DNA from: Nostoc sp. MS1
Lineage (GTDB): Bacteria; Cyanobacteriota; Cyanobacteriia; Cyanobacteriales; Nostocaceae
Direction of reading: 5' to 3'
Length of the DNA: 64,000 nt
Assembly: GCF_019976755.1 (NCBI RefSeq)
Contig: NZ_AP023441.1
Location: 3,221,501-3,285,500 of the forward strand
Below the pieces are notes generated by a model. That model searched no databases and was not told where the DNA came from. It saw only the letters and a list, made by a program, of their open reading frames with translations. Each line of letters starts with the position of its first letter. Position 1 is the stretch's first letter. A program made the position numbers and the translations under genes. Below, piece after piece: positions 27,029 to 36,198 of the stretch.

Positions 27029-27959
27029 GACTAACCGCTTGAGCGATTAACTTAGAAACATAGGGTAAGATGTCTCGACTCTTGGCTTGGGCTTTACCTT
27101 CTGTAAAAACTACTAATAAGTAAGGACGCTGGTCTGGGATTTCGATATAGGCTGCATCATGACGGACTTGGCTTGTCCAACCAGCTTTTGACCAAATTTG
27201 TGCGTCTTGGGGTAAACCGCCGCCTAAAAAACCTGTCACTTGGTCTTCTTCTACATCTTGGGGTAACTCGTCGGGGTTGAGGCTGCGTTTGAGTAAAGCC
27301 ATCATTGCTTGCGATCGCTCACTCGAAACCGCTACCCCACCCACGATACTATGAAGTAAACGGGCGATCGCATTTGTGGTTAACATATTCCGATTTTCAA
27401 ACATCTCGCCATAAAACGCTCTTTCTCGTCCATAAGGGCCATCACCCCAGGTTTTTTGACAAGCGTTTATTGTCTCCATCTCCTCCCAACCTAAAGACTG
27501 GTAGTAGCGGTTAATAATATTACGTTGATTTTTCCAAGTATCATAAGGGCCTAATGGTAATTCTGGTCCTGAAGTCGTACCAGTCAAAATATCTACAACT
27601 AAGCTGGTAGCATCATTGCTAGAATCAACAATCATATCGCGCAAAGCCCGCTCTAACTCTTTTGAAGGTTGAGTCATACCTTTCTCTAACCATTCGTTAG
27701 CGGCTACCAAGTAAAACAGCTTAACTACACTCGCCGGATAAATTCGTTCCTCACCACGATAATTAAAACCCCTGACCGAATGGTTCCAAAAAGCATTAGG
27801 AGTTAACGCCCCACCAGTATTTACCGGTACTGGCGGATCGTAAACTACCCAAGTTAAGGCAATTTGGTTACGGTCTAAGGTGGGAAAAGCTGTCCAAGTG
27901 GCTTCTAAAAAGCTATGACCAAGATTTTCTAATTGTTTGTCTTTTTGAAAAAAAACCAT
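27009..27959 (-). CDS. Serine hydrolase, class A beta-lactamase-like
   Basis: 316 residues with a beta-lactamase/penicillin-binding fold. The nucleophile S77 and K80 lie in 'YPASVVKLFYLV', an S-x-N-like motif in 'DSSNDATS' (113-115), and a K-[TS]-G-like 'WSKAGWTSQ' near 265. There is no signal peptide, which is odd for a beta-lactamase, so a cytoplasmic or unrelated amidohydrolase role is possible. The last residues (Gln-Leu-Thr-Val-Asp-Ser) and the stop are encoded by TTGACAG repeats. The start is five bases from the divergent NlpC/P60 gene. Confidence 0.8.
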   Translation of the reverse strand: MVFFQKDKQLENLGHSFLEATWTAFPTLDRNQIALTWVVYDPPVPVNTGGALTPNAFWNHSVRGFNYRGEERIYPASVVKLFYLVAANEWLEKGMTQPSKELERALRDMIVDSSNDATSLVVDILTGTTSGPELPLGPYDTWKNQRNIINRYYQSLGWEEMETINACQKTWGDGPYGRERAFYGEMFENRNMLTTNAIARLLHSIVGGVAVSSERSQAMMALLKRSLNPDELPQDVEEDQVTGFLGGGLPQDAQIWSKAGWTSQVRHDAAYIEIPDQRPYLLVVFTEGKAQAKSRDILPYVSKLIAQAVSQLTVDS

Positions 27960-27964
27960 TGCAG

Positions 27965-28669
27965 ATGCTCTCTAATATAGAATCACAAATCCAAAATCCC
28001 CAATTGGCAGAATACGAATCTTTAGCTGATTTGAACTTATATGATTCCCCTGAATGTACCAGCTTGGCAACTCAGGCGACCTTCGGGCGACATTTACAGG
28101 TAACATCAAATCAGCAAGCTTCAGCAGTTGAGGTGTATTTATGTGAGGACGATTACCCAGGTTGGCTATCTCTTAGTGACTTAAATTTATTAAAACCTGC
28201 TACTGTACTTTATCAGGCTAAATCATTTTCGGAATCGGAAATTAAGAAACTGCTACCAGAAGTGATTGCTTTTACTCATAAAGCTATGCAGCAGTCAAAT
28301 TATTATCTTTGGGGCGGTACAGTCGGGCCGAATTATGACTGTTCTGGTTTAATGCAGGCGGCGTTTGTTTCGGTGGGAATTTGGCTACCTAGAGATGCTT
28401 ATCAGCAAGAAGCTTTTACTCAAGCAATTACTATTGACGAATTAGCACCAGGAGATTTGGTATTTTTTGGAACTCCCCAAAAAGCTACTCATGTAGGGTT
28501 GTATTTGGGAGATGGTAGTTATATTCATAGTTCAGGCAAAGCACAAGGACGTAACGGTATTGGAATTGACATCCTCTCGGAACAGGGAGATGTGGTAAGT
28601 CGGTCATATTATCAGCAACTGCGAGGTGCTGGCAGAGTTGTTAAAAGTTACGAACCACAAAGACGTTAA
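27965..28669 (+). CDS. NlpC/P60 cysteine endopeptidase with N-terminal SH3 domain
   Basis: 234 residues. An N-terminal bacterial SH3-like domain (about 1-90) precedes an NlpC/P60 domain with C126 ('YDCSGLMQAAF'), H176 ('THVGLYLGDG') and H188 ('YIHSSG') as the catalytic triad. It closely resembles the structurally studied Anabaena/Nostoc gamma-D-glutamyl-diamino-acid endopeptidases, which cut free peptidoglycan peptides in recycling. ATG 27965 is preferred over a TTG at 27959 that would overlap the divergent gene. It has no signal peptide, which fits a cytoplasmic recycling role. Confidence 0.93.
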   Translation: MLSNIESQIQNPQLAEYESLADLNLYDSPECTSLATQATFGRHLQVTSNQQASAVEVYLCEDDYPGWLSLSDLNLLKPATVLYQAKSFSESEIKKLLPEVIAFTHKAMQQSNYYLWGGTVGPNYDCSGLMQAAFVSVGIWLPRDAYQQEAFTQAITIDELAPGDLVFFGTPQKATHVGLYLGDGSYIHSSGKAQGRNGIGIDILSEQGDVVSRSYYQQLRGAGRVVKSYEPQRR

Positions 28670-28683
28670 GGATACTGAGGAAC

Positions 28684-29703
28684 ATGAGGAGTGGGTTAGT
28701 TTCGGCTAGGGTGAACGCAGATAATGAAGGCATTTCTACTATTATTCCCGATGTTTCTGTGGTAGTGCCAGTACATGATGAAGTGGAAAGTCTACCTTTA
28801 TTATTAGAGGCGATCGCATCTACTTTATCTGCTAGTCAGTTAAGTTATGAAATCATCTGTGTGGATGATGGTTCGACTGATGGATCAGATAAGTTCCTCA
28901 AAGAACAAGCACAAATTCGTTCTGACCTAAAAGTAGTGATTTTGCGGCGTAATTATGGGCAAACTGCGGCGATGGCAGCCGGATTCAATTATGCTTTAGG
29001 TGAGGCGATCGTTACTTTAGATGCTGATTTGCAAAACGACCCAGCCGACATCCCTATGCTATTGGCAAAGTTAGAGGAAGGTTTTGACTTAGTTAGTGGT
29101 TGGCGACACAAGCGTCAAGATGCAGCCATCTCCCGCTTACTTCCTTCTAAAATTGCTAACTGGTTGATTGGTAAAATTACTGGGGTAAAACTGCACGACT
29201 ACGGCTGTTCCCTGAAAGCCTATCGTTCAGAAGTAGTGGCAGATATGAACCTCTACGGCGAACTGCACCGCTTTTTGCCAGCTTTGGCTTATATAGAAGG
29301 TGCGAGGATTACCGAAATTCCTGTACGACATCACGCTCGACGCTTTGGACGCAGTAAATACGGCATTTGGCGGACATTCCGCGTTCTGATGGATTTATTA
29401 ACCATCTCTTTCATGAAAAAGTTCCTCACACGCCCAATGCACGTTTTTGGGTTGTTGGGTTTGATATCAATGGTTTTGGGTACAGGGATCGGAATTTACT
29501 TAACTTTCGTTAAGTTGGCTTTTGGTGAAATGATTGGTAATCGCCCTTTGCTGATTTTGGCAGTATTATTACTAGTCACAGGTGTACAGTTATTCTGCTT
29601 TGGTCTTTTAGCAGAATTACTCATGCGTACTTACCACGAATCCCAAGGACGACCTATTTATAGGGTGAGAGAAGTAGTAGCAAAAAATGGGAACTCAAGG
29701 TAA
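28684..29703 (+). CDS. Family 2 glycosyltransferase, polyprenyl-phosphate type
   Basis: 339 residues. GT-A domain: 'VSVVVPVHDEVESLP', 'ICVDDGSTDGS', 'VTLDADLQNDP' (donor-binding Asp residues) and 'HARRFGRSKYGIWRTFRV', which is typical of dolichol/undecaprenyl-phosphate sugar transferases (DPM1/GtrB-like). Two C-terminal transmembrane helices (about 245-270 and 285-315) place it in the membrane. It would load a sugar onto a lipid carrier for glycan modification. It starts 14 bases after the NlpC/P60 gene, so it is likely co-transcribed. Confidence 0.9.
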   Translation: MRSGLVSARVNADNEGISTIIPDVSVVVPVHDEVESLPLLLEAIASTLSASQLSYEIICVDDGSTDGSDKFLKEQAQIRSDLKVVILRRNYGQTAAMAAGFNYALGEAIVTLDADLQNDPADIPMLLAKLEEGFDLVSGWRHKRQDAAISRLLPSKIANWLIGKITGVKLHDYGCSLKAYRSEVVADMNLYGELHRFLPALAYIEGARITEIPVRHHARRFGRSKYGIWRTFRVLMDLLTISFMKKFLTRPMHVFGLLGLISMVLGTGIGIYLTFVKLAFGEMIGNRPLLILAVLLLVTGVQLFCFGLLAELLMRTYHESQGRPIYRVREVVAKNGNSR

Positions 29704-29803
29704 AAATGTTAGTAAAGAAAAGTTGGGAACTCAGCATTCAAAATCTTGGGTGTTCAATCCTGACTTTTTGGTTAAAAACACTTAGCATTGAATTGCATCT
29801 ACC

Positions 29804-31036
29804 TTGAAAGCTTTTCATACCTTTGACGCAACTCTGCAACTTAACCTGCTGATTCTATTTACGGCAGGTTTATTATTCTGGTCTAGTACAGCTACTTTTT
29901 TACCCACTCTACCGTTATATATCGAGAACGTGGGAGGAAGCAAGCAAGAAATTGGCATTGTCATGGGTGGCTTCGCTATTGGGTTATTGCTGTTTCGCCC
30001 AATGTTGGGACGATTAGCAGATCAACATGGTCGGAAATTGCTGCTATTAATTGGCACAATTGTAGCGACAACAGCCCCTTTTGGTTATTTAGCGTTTAAA
30101 GCCATTCCCTTATTAATGCTGGTGCGAATATTTCACGGCATTAGCATTGCTGCTTTTACTACTGGTTACAGTGCCTTAGTAGCAGATTTAGCTCCAGTGA
30201 CTATTCGTGGTGAGATTATTAGTTATATGAGTTTAACTGCACCCATTGGCTTGGCAATTGGCCCAGCTATGGGGGGATATTTAGAGTCTACTACTGGTTA
30301 TCCTTTCTTATTTTTGCTAACTGCCGAATTGGCTTTTATCGGACTTTTAGGTGCATTACAAGTTAATAATCCTCCAATTCAAAAACAGCAAACAAGCAAA
30401 ACTAGTAGTAATTATTGGCAAATTTTGACCAGTCCACGGGTGAGAATACCGACATTGGTGATGTTATTAGTGGGGATAGGAGTTGGTGCTGTCCATACTT
30501 TCGTCCCACTGTATATTAAATCAACGGGGGCAGAACTTAACGCTGGGCTGTTTTATACTATTTCTGCCATCAGTAGTTTTAGTTTACGGATTTTTATAGG
30601 TAAAGCAAGCGATCGCCTGGGCCGGGGTTTATTCATCACTTTTGGTATCATTGCTTATTTGATAGCATCTTTGCTGTTATTTTTCGCCAACAGTACCATT
30701 ACTTTTATGCTTGCCGCTTTAGCTGAAGGTTGTGGCGGCGGTACAATGATTTCCATGATTACAACGATGATGGCAGACCGTTCGGTACCGCAAGAAAGGG
30801 GGCGGATTTTCGCTATTTGTATCGCTGGCTTTGACTTAGGAATTGCGATCGCAGCTCCCCTTTTAGGTTTTATAGCTCAACAAATGGGCTACCGGAGTAT
30901 GTTTGCCTATACTAGTGTGTTAATGGTGGTAGCACTGATAGTTTTCCTGACTCTATCGAGTAAGAACCTAACTCATTCCTTAAAGTTTGCGTTGGGTCGT
31001 GGTCAAGATGTCTATTCCTTGAATAATAGCCACTAA
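29804..31036 (+). CDS. Major facilitator superfamily transporter
   Basis: 410 residues with about 12 hydrophobic helices. The MFS loop 2-3 signature is 'GRLADQHGRKLLLLIG', and a matching loop in the second half is 'GKASDRLGRGLFITFG'. It is of the drug/sugar efflux type; substrate unknown. The start is a TTG (29804), since the first internal ATG would remove the first helix. It follows the glycosyltransferase by 100 bases, with a terminator downstream. Confidence 0.87.
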   Translation: MKAFHTFDATLQLNLLILFTAGLLFWSSTATFLPTLPLYIENVGGSKQEIGIVMGGFAIGLLLFRPMLGRLADQHGRKLLLLIGTIVATTAPFGYLAFKAIPLLMLVRIFHGISIAAFTTGYSALVADLAPVTIRGEIISYMSLTAPIGLAIGPAMGGYLESTTGYPFLFLLTAELAFIGLLGALQVNNPPIQKQQTSKTSSNYWQILTSPRVRIPTLVMLLVGIGVGAVHTFVPLYIKSTGAELNAGLFYTISAISSFSLRIFIGKASDRLGRGLFITFGIIAYLIASLLLFFANSTITFMLAALAEGCGGGTMISMITTMMADRSVPQERGRIFAICIAGFDLGIAIAAPLLGFIAQQMGYRSMFAYTSVLMVVALIVFLTLSSKNLTHSLKFALGRGQDVYSLNNSH

Positions 31037-31050
31037 GTTGATAAAAAAAT

Positions 31051-31087
31051 AGGCAGAGCTAAAACAACTCTTGCCTGTTTAGTTTTT
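31051..31087 (+). terminator. Rho-independent terminator
   Basis: AGGCAGAG and CTCTTGCCT form a stem with one bulge, followed by GTTTAGTTTTT. An A-run on the left would also allow termination of leftward transcription from the tRNA. Confidence 0.75.
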
Positions 31088-31098
31088 GCTTTTGGAAC

Positions 31099-31171
31099 GG
31101 GCGAGGAGGGATTCGAACCCCCGACACCGTGGTCCGTAGCCACGTGCTCTAGTCCACTGAGCTACACGCCC
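31099..31171 (-). tRNA. tRNA-Arg (anticodon ACG)
   Basis: A 73-base cloverleaf. D arm GCTC...GAGC, anticodon stem CGTGG/CCACG with loop CTACGGA (anticodon ACG), and T arm GGGGG-TTCGAAT-CCCTC. The acceptor stem has one mismatch (T6-T). CCA is not encoded. Confidence 0.95.
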
Positions 31172-31208
31172 TTACAAGAAATATATATTAGCACTTTCTT
31201 TGAGGATT

Positions 31209-31715
31209 ATGCAAGACCTATTTTCGGAAAATTCTGCCAACCTCACTCATCTAGATGCTCAAGGGCAGGCACAGATGGTTGATGTGTCTGGGAAAGCCGC
31301 AACTGTGAGGGAAGCTGTGGCGGTTGGTCAGGTGCGGATGCGTCCAGAAACTCTAGTAGCCATCCAAGCTGGCAACACTCCCAAAGGTGATGTGTTAGCT
31401 ACCGCTCGAATAGCTGGGATTATGGCAGCCAAACAGACGGCAAATTTGATTCCCCTGTGCCATCCCCTACCATTGCAGAAAGTAACTGTTGAGATTACAG
31501 CAGATCCTCTACTTCCTGGTTATCAAATCGAAGCCACCGTCAAAACTAAAGCCGAAACTGGTGTAGAAATGGAAGCTTTAACTGCTGTTTCCGTGGCGGC
31601 TTTAACTTTATACGATATGGCAAAAGCTCTAGAAAAATCGATGCAAATTGAATCGATTCGATTAGTTAGTAAAACTGGTGGCAAATCAGGAGATTATACT
31701 AATTTGGGATTTTAG
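31209..31715 (+). CDS. moaC: Molybdenum cofactor biosynthesis protein MoaC
   Basis: 168 residues, near the usual 160. It converts the MoaA product to cyclic pyranopterin monophosphate. Family marks: 'LTHLDAQGQAQMVDVSGKAATVREAVA', 'IPLCHPLPLQKV' and 'VKTKAETGVEMEALTAVSVAALTLYDMAKA', containing the catalytic Lys/Asp region. ATG 31209 has a close GAGG upstream; a TTG at 31200 would add three residues. Solitary, without other moa genes nearby. The cofactor serves nitrate reductase. Confidence 0.95.
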   Translation: MQDLFSENSANLTHLDAQGQAQMVDVSGKAATVREAVAVGQVRMRPETLVAIQAGNTPKGDVLATARIAGIMAAKQTANLIPLCHPLPLQKVTVEITADPLLPGYQIEATVKTKAETGVEMEALTAVSVAALTLYDMAKALEKSMQIESIRLVSKTGGKSGDYTNLGF

Positions 31716-31718
31716 ATT

Positions 31719-32741
31719 TTAAATTTTAGATGGAGTATTCTTTGAGGGAGAACTTGTAACTTCCTCAATTTCTCCTACTTCAAAAATGAGCATAAAATGT
31801 TGACCCATTTCTTTTTCTAAAAATTTTTCTAATAGTGCTACTTGTTTTGGTGTAATAGGTTCTTTTGTGCGAACACTTAAACGAACTTCTGGTGGAGTGC
31901 TTAACCAATTTACATCACTATTTAGTAGTACCAACCTTTGAAAAGTCACAGTTCTATTAAGCAATGCTTGTTTTAAACTTACTTCGAGTCTGGCTTGTCT
32001 AATTAACTGATAAAAGCTGATGCTTAAGGGAATAAAAATTATTGCTGTTAAAGCTAACGTCCATGCTAGGGCTTTTCTTGCACGTTTAAATGACGTGCAA
32101 CCCGTTAGTAAAAACGTCAGCATACAAGAAAGAGTGATTCCTAACAAATTGGTGAGATAAAGTAGAGATGCACCGAAACTCAGTGACCAATTGACTTGCG
32201 ATAAACCTAAACCAATCACACAAATTGGTGGCATAAGCGCAACGGCGATCGCAGTTCCGGCTAAACTTTCAGAAATTTTAGGTTGCACCTTAGCAAAACC
32301 ACTAATTCCCCCGGCCGCTACAGCAATACCTAAGTCTAATAAAGTAGGTCGAGAACGACTAATAATTTCGCTACCAAATTGTGGCAGTGCCACTAAGTAA
32401 CCGATAATACAAGCTAAAATAATTGATATAGTTGTTCCAAGGGTAATAGCAGCTACAGCTTTACGGAATAAGATGAAATTACCTTCTAATGCTCCAAATG
32501 CTAGCCCACGAATTGGTAACATCAGAGGCGCAATAATCATTGCACCAATAATGACAGCAGCACTATTAGAAAGTAATCCTAATGTGGCAATTATACAAGA
32601 ACCCAAAATCAGGACAATATAATTGGTATTAATTGTTGATTCTTCTAATAAGCCGTTACGTAAATCTTGTAATTGCAATGGTGTAATTCGGTTATTTTGA
32701 AAATTGTTAAACCGATTGCGAATACCTCTTATATTTACCAC
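31719..32741 (-). CDS. DUF389 (TIGR00341-type) membrane protein
   Basis: 340 residues with about six membrane helices. The characteristic core is 'YIVLILGSCIIATLGLLSNSAAVIIGAMIIAPLMLPIRGLAFGAL' and a later 'VALMPPICVIGLGL'. The C-terminus is soluble. The start is a GTG at 32741 with GAGG upstream. Function unknown for the family. It converges on moaC with only three bases between the two stops. Confidence 0.82.
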   Translation of the reverse strand: MVNIRGIRNRFNNFQNNRITPLQLQDLRNGLLEESTINTNYIVLILGSCIIATLGLLSNSAAVIIGAMIIAPLMLPIRGLAFGALEGNFILFRKAVAAITLGTTISIILACIIGYLVALPQFGSEIISRSRPTLLDLGIAVAAGGISGFAKVQPKISESLAGTAIAVALMPPICVIGLGLSQVNWSLSFGASLLYLTNLLGITLSCMLTFLLTGCTSFKRARKALAWTLALTAIIFIPLSISFYQLIRQARLEVSLKQALLNRTVTFQRLVLLNSDVNWLSTPPEVRLSVRTKEPITPKQVALLEKFLEKEMGQHFMLIFEVGEIEEVTSSPSKNTPSKI

Positions 32742-32833
32742 AATGCCTCAAGTTATAGTTTTTTGAAGGCGATAATTAACCGTCAACAAGTCAAGACATT
32801 TAATCTCAATTACAACCTGTCCTAGACTTAATG

Positions 32834-33924
32834 TAACGTGAGTTCGATGGACAAGAAAGCCCAAAAAGGTTGCTAGGGAATAATTTGAGAAATTGGGTAG
32901 GTCAAAAAAGGACTAAGATTTGTGGGGAATAAGTAAAAAAGGCACAAAAAATGCCGAGACTAAGAATATCTAACAAAAATAGGGGTCTCGGCTATGTCTA
33001 CCATTGTATCTCGCCTCGACATCACGCAAATTTTCTGCGACATAGATGATTTGTGTCAGCAATGGGAAAATTTATGGCAGCAAGTACCACAATTGCCATC
33101 GACAACAGGAGAACGGCGTAGTCAATCCCGAATGCACTTATCCGAAGTGATGACAATAGTCATAGCCTTTCATGGCAGTGGATATAAGACTTTCAAGGAA
33201 TTTTATACACTGCAAGTTTTGCCTGGTTGGCGTGAAGCATTTCCCAATTTGGTCAGCTACACAAGGTTTGTGGAATTGATGCCGTGGTGTTTAATGTTAT
33301 TATGTTGCTTTTTACATACACGTACAGGAGAAATTACAGGGATTAGCTTTATTGATTCCACACCGATAAATGTTTGTCATAACGCCAGAGCGCATTCTCA
33401 CAAGGTATTTAAAGGTTTAGTTAAATGGGGAAAAAACTCTGTGGGCTGGCATTTTGGATTTAAACTACATTTGATTATTAATGATTGTGGAGAATTATTA
33501 GCATTTTCCCTAACTCCTGCCAATGTGGATGACCGAAAACCAGTCCCAGACATGACTCGTGACTTAATCGGTAAACTTTTTGGTGATAGAGGATATATAT
33601 CTCAAAAATTATTTGAGGAGTTATATCAACGAGGATTGCAGTTAGTCACAAAATCTCAGAAGAAAATGAAAAACCGCTTGGTCAAACTGATTGATAAGAT
33701 TCTGTTACGCAAACGTGCTGTCATTGAATCAGTCAATGACCATCTCAAAAATATATGTCAAATAGAACACTCTCGTCATCGCAGTCCATTTAACTTTTTA
33801 GTTAACTTGATGGCTGGTTTAGCTGCTTATACCTATTTGCCTAAAAAACCTTCGATTGATATTTACCCAAAAGACTTACCTGCACTACCTCCTGCCATTT
33901 TTTAGTTCCTTCGAACTCACGTTA
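32834..33924 (+). mobile_element. IS982-family insertion sequence
   Basis: About 1.09 kb bounded by inverted repeats: left TAACGTGAGTTCGATGGA (32834-32851) and the inverted right end TAACGTGAGTTCGAAGGA (33924-33907), 17 of 18 matching. It carries one intact transposase. Immediate flanks share only 'taat', so a target duplication is not clear. It lies between the DUF389 gene and the 3' end of the ABC transporter operon and interrupts nothing visible. Confidence 0.85.
32994..33905 (+). CDS. IS982-family transposase
   Basis: 303 residues, full length for the family. DDE-type core: 'ISFIDSTPINVCHN' (first Asp), 'LLAFSLTPANVDDRKPVPDM' and 'LFGDRGYISQKLF' (second Asp), then 'KRAVIESVNDHLKNICQIEHSRHRSPFNFLVNLMAG' with the terminal Glu. 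No frameshift or stop, so it may be active. N-terminal residues 1-60 are helical and DNA-binding in type. Confidence 0.92.
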   Translation: MSTIVSRLDITQIFCDIDDLCQQWENLWQQVPQLPSTTGERRSQSRMHLSEVMTIVIAFHGSGYKTFKEFYTLQVLPGWREAFPNLVSYTRFVELMPWCLMLLCCFLHTRTGEITGISFIDSTPINVCHNARAHSHKVFKGLVKWGKNSVGWHFGFKLHLIINDCGELLAFSLTPANVDDRKPVPDMTRDLIGKLFGDRGYISQKLFEELYQRGLQLVTKSQKKMKNRLVKLIDKILLRKRAVIESVNDHLKNICQIEHSRHRSPFNFLVNLMAGLAAYTYLPKKPSIDIYPKDLPALPPAIF

Positions 33925-33930
33925 ATTGAA

Positions 33931-34006
33931 TGTAAGTTCGATGAACCTCTTCCCAACCTATTTCCACATCGGAGAAGGTTTTTTCCATCTGTCGAACTTA
34001 CGTTAA
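33931..34006. repeat. Small inverted-repeat element related to the IS982 ends
   Basis: TGTAAGTTCGATGAACC at the left and CTGTCGAACTTACGTTA at the right are versions of the adjacent IS982 ends (TAACGTGAGTTCGATGGA). Only about 76 bases lie between them with no coding capacity, so it looks like a MITE or a decayed end pair mobilised by the same transposase. Confidence 0.5.
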
Positions 34007-34018
34007 TTTTGAATTTGG

Positions 34019-34063
34019 CGGAAAGTTCTGTAGGCGGGTTTACCGCCGTAGGAAACTTTTCAA
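34019..34063. repeat. Hairpin repeat of the GGCGGAAAGTT type
   Basis: GGAAAGTTCTGTAGGCGG pairs with the complement of CCGCCGTAGGAAACTTTTC around 'gttta'. Such palindromes are dispersed in cyanobacterial intergenic DNA. It lies 140 bases beyond the end of the ABC operon and could end its transcript. Confidence 0.5.
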
Positions 34064-34204
34064 GACGAATTTTGAATTTTGAATTAAGTAAGTCGGTGGG
34101 AAAAAACAAAACTAAGTTAAGAAAGGTAAACAAAGCTATAACCCTCTTCCCTCCTGCCTCCTGCCTTGCCATAGCGATAATTTTTAACACTGAGCTACTT
34201 AGTA

Positions 34205-35305
34205 TTAACCCCTCACACCTAACATTTGCCGCTTAACAAGTGCATGACCAGACTCAACATCAAACCAGTGGATATTCTCAGGGGGTAATGCTAGGGTAAT
34301 ATCCTCGCCACTCCAATTTTGATCTATTGGCAGCAAAGCACGTACTGTCAACGCTCCAGTTGGTGAACCTTCAACCCTGACACTGACCAAATAGTGCATC
34401 CCCAAGTTTTCTACTAAATACACTCGCCCTCTGATAGTTTGGGTATCACCGCTTTGAGCAATACGAACATTTTCTGGGCGGATTCCCAAGACAATTTGGG
34501 GTGGTACAGTTGGTAGGTCTGGCAAACGCACTTGGAAGTTACCCAGTAGCGCGGATCTTCCCTGACAGGGTAGAGTTAGCAAGTTCATTTGAGGACTGCC
34601 AACAAATCCCGCCACAAATAAGTTAGCTGGATGGTTATAGATGCGGTCTGGTGGGTCAAGTTGCTGTACGTAGCCATTATTGAGCAAAGCTACTTTTGTG
34701 GAAAGCGTCATCGCTTCTGTTTGGTCGTGGGTGACGTAGACTACTGGCACTTTTTGGGCGGCGAAAATTTGCTTGAGGTCGGCTCTAACCCGCTCCCGCA
34801 GTAGTGCATCCAGGTTGCTTAAAGGCTCATCTAGCAAGTAGACATCGGCATTACGCGCTAAAGCACGACCAACAGCAACGCGCTGGCGTTGACCTCCAGA
34901 CATCTGACCAGGCTTACGGTTCATTAATTCCTCTAATCCCAAAACCTCTGCCACTTCTGCTACTCGTCGTTTAATTTCTGCGGTTGAAACTTTTTTCAGC
35001 TTCAACCCAGAAGCGAGATTTTCGTATACCGTCATGTGGGGATAGAGTGCATAGCTTTGGAATACCATTGCAATATTGCGCTCGGCTGCTCGTTTATGGG
35101 TGACATCCACATCCCCAATTTTGATTTGACCGCGAGTAGGTTCTTCAAGACCAGCAATCATGCGTAGGACGGTAGATTTACCACAGCCGGAAGGGCCGAG
35201 GAGAGTCAAAAACTCATGGTTATCTACAGTTAAGCTAACGTCTTTAACAGGAATAACTTTGGGATTATAGGTTTTATTCAAATTTTTGAGTTCAAGTTTA
35301 GCCAT
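34205..35305 (-). CDS. Carbohydrate ABC transporter ATP-binding protein (UgpC/MalK type)
   Basis: 366 residues. Walker A 'GPSGCGKSTVLRM', Q-loop 'MVFQSYALYPHMTV', signature 'MSGGQRQRVAVGRALA', Walker B 'VYLLDEPLSNLD', H-loop 'VYVTHDQTEA'. The C-terminal regulatory TOBE/OB domain (about 240-366) is of MalK type. It is the last gene of the importer operon, five bases after the second permease. Having a dedicated ATPase is notable because many bacterial sugar importers share one encoded elsewhere. Confidence 0.95.
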   Translation of the reverse strand: MAKLELKNLNKTYNPKVIPVKDVSLTVDNHEFLTLLGPSGCGKSTVLRMIAGLEEPTRGQIKIGDVDVTHKRAAERNIAMVFQSYALYPHMTVYENLASGLKLKKVSTAEIKRRVAEVAEVLGLEELMNRKPGQMSGGQRQRVAVGRALARNADVYLLDEPLSNLDALLRERVRADLKQIFAAQKVPVVYVTHDQTEAMTLSTKVALLNNGYVQQLDPPDRIYNHPANLFVAGFVGSPQMNLLTLPCQGRSALLGNFQVRLPDLPTVPPQIVLGIRPENVRIAQSGDTQTIRGRVYLVENLGMHYLVSVRVEGSPTGALTVRALLPIDQNWSGEDITLALPPENIHWFDVESGHALVKRQMLGVRG

Positions 35306-35310
35306 TTTTC

Positions 35311-36195
35311 TTATCCTTTTACAGCACCAGCCGTCAAACCTTGGACAATTCTGCGTTGGAAAAACAAAACTAGTAAAACTAGGGGTATAGTCCCGATGAC
35401 AGTTGCAGCCGCGATGGGGCCATAGGGAATTTCGTATACACTTGCACCACCTAATTGAGCAGCCGCCACGGGAATTGTTTTCAATTCTTCGCGGGTCATA
35501 AATGTGAGGGCGAAGATAAACTCATTCCAAGCAAAAATGAAGGTGAGAATGCCAGTTGTGACTAAGGCGGGAAGGGTCATTGGCAGGACAATTTGCCACA
35601 GCAGTTGAAAGGTGTTGTAACCATCGACTCTAGCGGAATCTTCTAAGTCCTTTGGTAACTGCTCGAAAAAGCTTCTCAGGACTAGAATTGTCAGGGGTAA
35701 ATTGATGGCGGTGTAGGGAATAATTAGCGCCAAATAGTTGTTACCCAGTCTGAGCGCTTGAATAATTTCTAACAATCCTAAGAACAGCAAAATTCCCGGA
35801 AATAAAGTCACGATGAGAATGCTGGCAAGGATGGCTTTTCCACCCCAAGGGCGTAACCTTGCCAAGGCATAAGCAGCAGGTGCGCCGATCACTAAAGATA
35901 CAGTTGTAGAGATAATTGATACAAAGGCACTATTAAAGATGTAACGCCAAAATGGGCGACGAGTAAATAACTCAATATAGTGATTGAAAGTGAATCGCGT
36001 GGGAAAGTAGACAGTAGGAACAGCCGCGATATCTTCATTGACTTTAAACGAGGTGAGCAATTGCCACAAAGCTGGTGCTAGGCTGAATAGTACCACTAAG
36101 ACAACAGCTATAGGCAGCAAGATTTTTTTAACAGAAAACTTAGTTCCTCCGGTTGGTTTTGGAGTCGTAGGAATTGTTTGGGGAGTTACACTCAT
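35311..36195 (-). CDS. Carbohydrate ABC transporter permease (MalG-like)
   Basis: 294 residues with six membrane helices. The conserved EAA loop 'EDSARVDGYNTFQLLWQIVLPMTLPALVTTGI' contacts the ATPase. The C-terminus 'FFQRRIVQGLTAGAVKG' is typical of MalG-type partners. It starts four bases after the preceding permease stop, so it is translationally linked. Confidence 0.93.
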   Translation of the reverse strand: MSVTPQTIPTTPKPTGGTKFSVKKILLPIAVVLVVLFSLAPALWQLLTSFKVNEDIAAVPTVYFPTRFTFNHYIELFTRRPFWRYIFNSAFVSIISTTVSLVIGAPAAYALARLRPWGGKAILASILIVTLFPGILLFLGLLEIIQALRLGNNYLALIIPYTAINLPLTILVLRSFFEQLPKDLEDSARVDGYNTFQLLWQIVLPMTLPALVTTGILTFIFAWNEFIFALTFMTREELKTIPVAAAQLGGASVYEIPYGPIAAATVIGTIPLVLLVLFFQRRIVQGLTAGAVKG

Positions 36196-36198
36196 AGC

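Noticed and set aside
33885..34236. Short frames on both strands downstream of IS982
   Set aside because: They overlap inverted repeats and the ABC gene end and have no protein-like composition.
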